From NCBI GenBank assembly GCA_039188505.1, contig JBCCZC010000025.1, positions 1 to 24,710 on the forward strand: a DNA stretch of 24,710 nucleotides. The letters are read 5' to 3'. This document shows positions 21,916-24,710 of the stretch, piece by piece. The notes below the pieces were generated by a model. The model was given only the letters and a program-made list of their open reading frames with translations. It searched no databases and was not told the origin of the DNA. The DNA comes from JBCCZC01 sp039188505 (GTDB lineage: Bacteria; Pseudomonadota; Gammaproteobacteria; Xanthomonadales; SZUA-38). The stretch's first letter is position 1; each line of letters begins with the position of its first letter. The translations under genes were made by a program, and so were the position numbers.

Positions 21916-23139
21916 ATGGAGTTGCGCAACCTGCACAAGAAGGCATTGGCGACCAGCCTGGGGCTGGCGTTGTGCTGTGGGCAGGCGACGGCGGCCAACT
22001 GGCTGGATAACGGTCCCGTCGTGGCGGGCTCGGCGCTGTCCATCTCGCCCATGCCGATCACGATGATGAACGGGCTTGCCTATGGCGGGATGAAGCTCGG
22101 TTCGTGGCGTGACTACACCCGTCAGGCCCTGATGCCGGACTTCAGCATCACGCTGGGCTTCCACTACGAATTCGACCTCGGTCTGCTGGCGAACCATGAG
22201 CACCTGCTGGTGCCCGGCTTCGCAATGCTCGGCGCCCCGGAAACATCGACGCGCTTCATTCTGAACCTGAACAGTGGTGTGGCGTCGCTGACCCCGCTCG
22301 CGGGCACCGGGCAGATCGAACACAGCGCCAACGGGCTGGCCATCGACCGCGTGCTGTTCTCGCCGGGGCTGCGTCAGCAGATCGCCGACGATGCCGTCAT
22401 CGATGTGGCTGCCGTCTTCGCCAATCAGCGGTTCGCATCCTGGGGCATGGGTTCCTGGGTGGCCGACGGCAGCAACGAGTGGTCGCCGTACAACTTCCCG
22501 GGGGCCGGCGACGGCTCCAGCGGCACGGGTGTGCGCTTCGCGTTTTCGAGCGAGCTGGCGCCGGGCGTTGCGGTCGATGCCGGCTATCAGTCGCGGATCG
22601 ACATGGATTCGTTCCAGAGCTACCGCGGCGTCTATTCCGAGCCCGGCGACTTCGACATTCCGGCAAGCGCAACCGTCGGCCTCGTGCTCCGATCGGGCGA
22701 ACGGTCGTCGTTCCGCTTCGACGTCCAGCGTGTTCTCTACAGCGACGTCAACGCCTTTACGACGAACGCCCTGCCCGACAGCTTCCTGTCGCTGCTCGGC
22801 GACGCCGGCAGCCCGTCCTTCGACTGGGAAGATCTCACGATCTACAGCGTCGGCTGGAACTACCGGATGACCGACGCCCTCGACTGGCGCGTCCAGTACA
22901 GCACGGGTCAGCAACCGTCGCCGACGTCGGACATCCTCTACCAGGCGCTCGAGCCCGAGATCGCAGACAGCAATGTGTCCGTCGGCTTCTCGCGGTGGGC
23001 CGGCCGCTCGCTGCGGGTCGATTTCGACGCCAGCTATGCACCATCCGAATATTTTCTCGGCCCGGTCAACCTGGGTCGAGCCGCCGAGATCGGCGAGGAC
23101 CAGTTCGAAGTCGAGCTGAAGCTGATCTGGCAGTTCTGA
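21916..23139 (+). CDS. Outer membrane beta-barrel protein, OmpP1/FadL-like
   Basis: Predicted outer membrane channel of about 407 residues. ATG 21916 has GGGGA upstream and lies downstream of the mapped promoter. It gives a signal peptide (MELRNLHKKALATSLGLALC followed by CGQATA, cleavage before ANWLDNG). The rest alternates hydrophobic and polar residues as in a barrel. It ends VELKLIWQF, with the C-terminal phenylalanine needed for BAM-assisted insertion. The C-terminal half resembles the FadL/OmpP1 family: GVRFAFSSELAPGVAVDAGY, GDFDIPASATVGLVLR, ILYQALEPEIADSNVSVGFS. Family members let hydrophobic compounds such as long-chain fatty acids or aromatics cross. The N-terminal hatch region is less clearly recognisable, so the family call is moderate. 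It is a single-gene unit, closed by a strong terminator. Confidence 0.75.
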   Translation: MELRNLHKKALATSLGLALCCGQATAANWLDNGPVVAGSALSISPMPITMMNGLAYGGMKLGSWRDYTRQALMPDFSITLGFHYEFDLGLLANHEHLLVPGFAMLGAPETSTRFILNLNSGVASLTPLAGTGQIEHSANGLAIDRVLFSPGLRQQIADDAVIDVAAVFANQRFASWGMGSWVADGSNEWSPYNFPGAGDGSSGTGVRFAFSSELAPGVAVDAGYQSRIDMDSFQSYRGVYSEPGDFDIPASATVGLVLRSGERSSFRFDVQRVLYSDVNAFTTNALPDSFLSLLGDAGSPSFDWEDLTIYSVGWNYRMTDALDWRVQYSTGQQPSPTSDILYQALEPEIADSNVSVGFSRWAGRSLRVDFDASYAPSEYFLGPVNLGRAAEIGEDQFEVELKLIWQF

Positions 23140-23164
23140 ATCAACACTCCTGACAGACGTCATT

Positions 23165-23192
23165 ACGGCCCGCTCGCGGGCCGTCCTTTTTT
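23165..23192 (+). terminator. Rho-independent terminator of the outer membrane protein gene
   Basis: ACGGCCCG (23165-23172), loop CTCG, CGGGCCGT (23177-23184) form a perfect eight-pair stem, followed by CC and six T residues (23187-23192). It lies 25 bases after the stop codon. This is the clearest intrinsic terminator in the window. Confidence 0.93.
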
Positions 23193-23291
23193 CCGGGAAC
23201 CCAACCCGACCATGGAGACGGCTGGACAGGCCCGCGGCGCGGAACGAAACTGACGGTCCAGCCCGACCGGAACAACGACTCGACGAGACCC

Positions 23292-24386
23292 ATGGAAGTC
23301 ATCCGCAACTGGTTTACCCAGCGCTTCTCCGATCCGCAGGTGCTCATCCTGACCATCCTGCTGCTGATTGGCTTCGGCATTGTCATTTTCCTGGGCGGCA
23401 TCCTCGCGCCGCTCTTCGCCGCGGTCGTGATCGCGTACCTGCTGGAGGGACTGGTCATTCGACTCGAGGCCGTCGGCATCCGCCGCATCGTAAGCGTCGC
23501 GCTCGTCTTCCTGGGCTTCGTGGCGCTGGTGATCGTCCTGACCTTCGGCGTGATCCCGATCCTGTCCCGCCAGGTGACCCAGTTCGTCCAGCAGCTGCCG
23601 ACCTACATCTCCCAGGCCCAGTCGCTGCTGGTGACGTTACCCGAACGCTACCCGGAGCTGATTACCGAGGCCCAGCTCAACGGCATGGTCGTTTCGCTGC
23701 AGGAGGAGCTTGCCGCGCTCGGTCAGAAGGTGGTCACCTCCACCCTGTCGTCGGTCGGCAGCGTGATCGCCTTCATCGTCTTCCTCGTCCTGGTGCCCGT
23801 GCTGGTCTTCTTCCTGATGAAGGACAAGGCGCTGATCATGGCGTACATGCGGCGCTACCTGCCGCGGGACCGGCACCTCGCCACGCGCGTCTGGGACGAG
23901 GTCGACGGCCAGATCGGCAACTATGTGCGCGGCAAGGTCCTGGAGATCCTGATCGTGGGCATCGTGACCTTCGTGACCTTCTCCTTCCTGGACCTCCAGT
24001 ACACGATCCTGCTGGCCACGATCGTCGGCTTCTCGGTGCTGATCCCCTACATTGGCGCCGCCGTCGCCACGCTACCGGTCGCGATCGTCGCCTTCTTCCA
24101 GTTCGGCTGGTCGGCCGAGTTCGGCGCGGTGATGATCGCCTACGGGATCATCCAGCTCCTCGACGGCAACGCGCTCGTACCGCTGCTGTTCTCCGAGGTG
24201 GTGAACCTGCACCCGGTGGCCATCATCTGCGCGGTGCTCCTCTTCGGCGGCCTCTGGGGCTTCTGGGGCGTCTTCTTCGCCATCCCGCTGGCCACGCTGT
24301 TCAGCGCGGTGCTGAGCGCCCTGCCCGACAACGGCAGGCGATCCGAATCCGCGGAGCCAACGGAAGCGGACGCGGAGGCGGCCTAG
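23292..24386 (+). CDS. AI-2E family (PerM/UPF0118) membrane transporter
   Basis: A 364-residue integral membrane protein with about seven to eight helices. It shows the typical plan: two N-terminal helices (VLILTILLLIGFGIVIFLGG; LAPLFAAVVIAYLLEGLVIR), a third, then an amphipathic region (residues ~95-150), then VLVPVLVFFLMKDK and the conserved C-terminal block with VGFSVLIPYIGAAVATLPVA and YGIIQLLDGNALVPLLFSEV. The GIIQLLDGN-like sequence is a family hallmark (usually QxxEGNxLxP). Family members have been proposed to export AI-2 or act as Na+/H+ antiporters; the name does not prove the substrate. The start is ATG 23292 with a weak ribosome site. About 70 bases after its stop the second repeat array begins. 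Confidence 0.9.
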   Translation: MEVIRNWFTQRFSDPQVLILTILLLIGFGIVIFLGGILAPLFAAVVIAYLLEGLVIRLEAVGIRRIVSVALVFLGFVALVIVLTFGVIPILSRQVTQFVQQLPTYISQAQSLLVTLPERYPELITEAQLNGMVVSLQEELAALGQKVVTSTLSSVGSVIAFIVFLVLVPVLVFFLMKDKALIMAYMRRYLPRDRHLATRVWDEVDGQIGNYVRGKVLEILIVGIVTFVTFSFLDLQYTILLATIVGFSVLIPYIGAAVATLPVAIVAFFQFGWSAEFGAVMIAYGIIQLLDGNALVPLLFSEVVNLHPVAIICAVLLFGGLWGFWGVFFAIPLATLFSAVLSALPDNGRRSESAEPTEADAEAA

Positions 24387-24455
24387 GACCAGCTGCCCGG
24401 GAATGCCGACAGCGGCAAGCTCGTGCGCCGGGGAAAAGGCAAGCGCTGACTCCCA

Positions 24456-24545
24456 TTCCTCCGCTCCTATGCTTCTGAGAACATAGGGTCGCGCGCGCCG
24501 GCGGTTTTTTCGGCGCAGCCGAAAGAGAAGCCAAGCGTCGACACC
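24456..24545. repeat. Dispersed structured repeat, locus B unit 3
   Basis: First unit of the second array. It aligns with the locus A units from CCGCTYCTAYGCTTCTGAGAAC to GTCGACACC, but the hairpin is shortened to TTTCGGC-GCA-GCCGAAA (24508-24524). Its left edge is diverged, so the start is approximate. A 16-base linker (ACTCCCGCCGGAAGCA) follows. Confidence 0.88.
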
Positions 24546-24561
24546 ACTCCCGCCGGAAGCA

Positions 24562-24651
24562 GCACTCCGCGTTTACGCTTCTGAAAAAAAAGCGTCGCGC
24601 GCGCCGGCGGTTTTTTCGGCGCAGCCGAAAAAGAAGCCAAGCGTCGACACC
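24562..24651. repeat. Dispersed structured repeat, locus B unit 4
   Basis: A 90-base unit, 106 bases from the next one including the linker. The hairpin is TTTTTCGGC-GCA-GCCGAAAAA (24612-24632), which resembles a bidirectional intrinsic terminator because T-rich and A-rich tracts flank the GC stem. The TTCTGAGAA of other units is changed to a run of eight A residues here. Confidence 0.92.
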
Positions 24652-24667
24652 ACTCCCGCCGGAAGCA

Positions 24668-24710
24668 GCACTCCGCGTTTACGCTTCTGAAAAAAAAGCG
24701 TCGCGCGCGC
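24668..24710. repeat. Dispersed structured repeat, locus B unit 5 (cut by window end)
   Basis: The first 43 bases of a further unit, identical over that length to unit 4, as is the 16-base linker before it. The array therefore continues outside the window. Such identity suggests recent tandem duplication or gene conversion. Confidence 0.92.

Noticed and set aside
24456..24710. CRISPR array
   Set aside because: Units are 90-96 bases and the linkers between them are identical to each other within a locus. There are no variable spacers of 30-40 bases and no cas genes.

Overview
The window is GC-rich chromosomal DNA from a bacterium, most likely a gammaproteobacterium. The evidence is a complete tusDCBE sulfur-relay operon, a PhoB/PhoR pair, TrmB, a Bcr/CflA-type exporter, a cytochrome bd oxidase of the short Q-loop (CioAB) kind, a FadL-like outer membrane barrel and a single-subunit NAD-type isocitrate dehydrogenase. 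No transposase, integrase, CRISPR array or plasmid/phage module is visible. Genus-level placement is not possible from the sequence alone.

Layout. 1-2184: a small membrane ORF and tRNA-Gly(CCC) on the minus strand, then an MFS exporter overlapping a small membrane protein gene. 2294-3781: a secreted serine hydrolase of the beta-lactamase/penicillin-binding fold. 3843-4054: two tandem copies of a structured ~96-bp repeat, ending on the stop codon of a short-form AMP nucleosidase (4054-4830, minus). 4831-5138: an operator-rich divergent region. 5139-8065: a compact operon of a GbsR/MarR-type regulator and both subunits of a cytochrome bd oxidase. 8094-9437 (minus): a secreted PstS-like phosphate-binding domain fused to an OmpA peptidoglycan-binding domain. 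9619-12235: trmB and an SLC13-type permease with two RCK_C (TrkA-C) domains.

12470-16890 (minus strand, transcribed right to left) reads phoB, phoR, DUF47 (PhoU-like), pit, GNAT, almost all with overlapping or nearly touching ends. This couples the phosphate sensor pair directly to a low-affinity phosphate transporter and its accessory protein. A possible Pho box sits at 17034-17051, on top of the first codons of the divergent tusDCBE operon (17032-18333), whose last gene encodes a TusE/DsrC protein with both DsrC-type C-terminal cysteines. 18338-20616 (minus): a NeuC/LegG-type UDP-sugar 2-epimerase and a DegT sugar aminotransferase, a two-gene surface-sugar cassette. 20728-24386: NAD-isocitrate dehydrogenase, an outer membrane barrel with a good sigma-70 promoter and a strong terminator, and an AI-2E/PerM-family membrane protein. 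From about 24456 to the window end the same repeat family as at 3843-4054 reappears as at least three more tandem units.

Most genes are ordinary housekeeping or accessory genes. The most unusual signal is the dispersed, tandem, hairpin-bearing repeat found at both ends of the window downstream of genes. The length of its hairpin changes symmetrically between the two loci, so pairing is kept. Other points worth checking are the GbsR-bd-oxidase operon with its palindromes, the two-cysteine TusE, the phoBR-DUF47-pit operon and the PstS-OmpA fusion.
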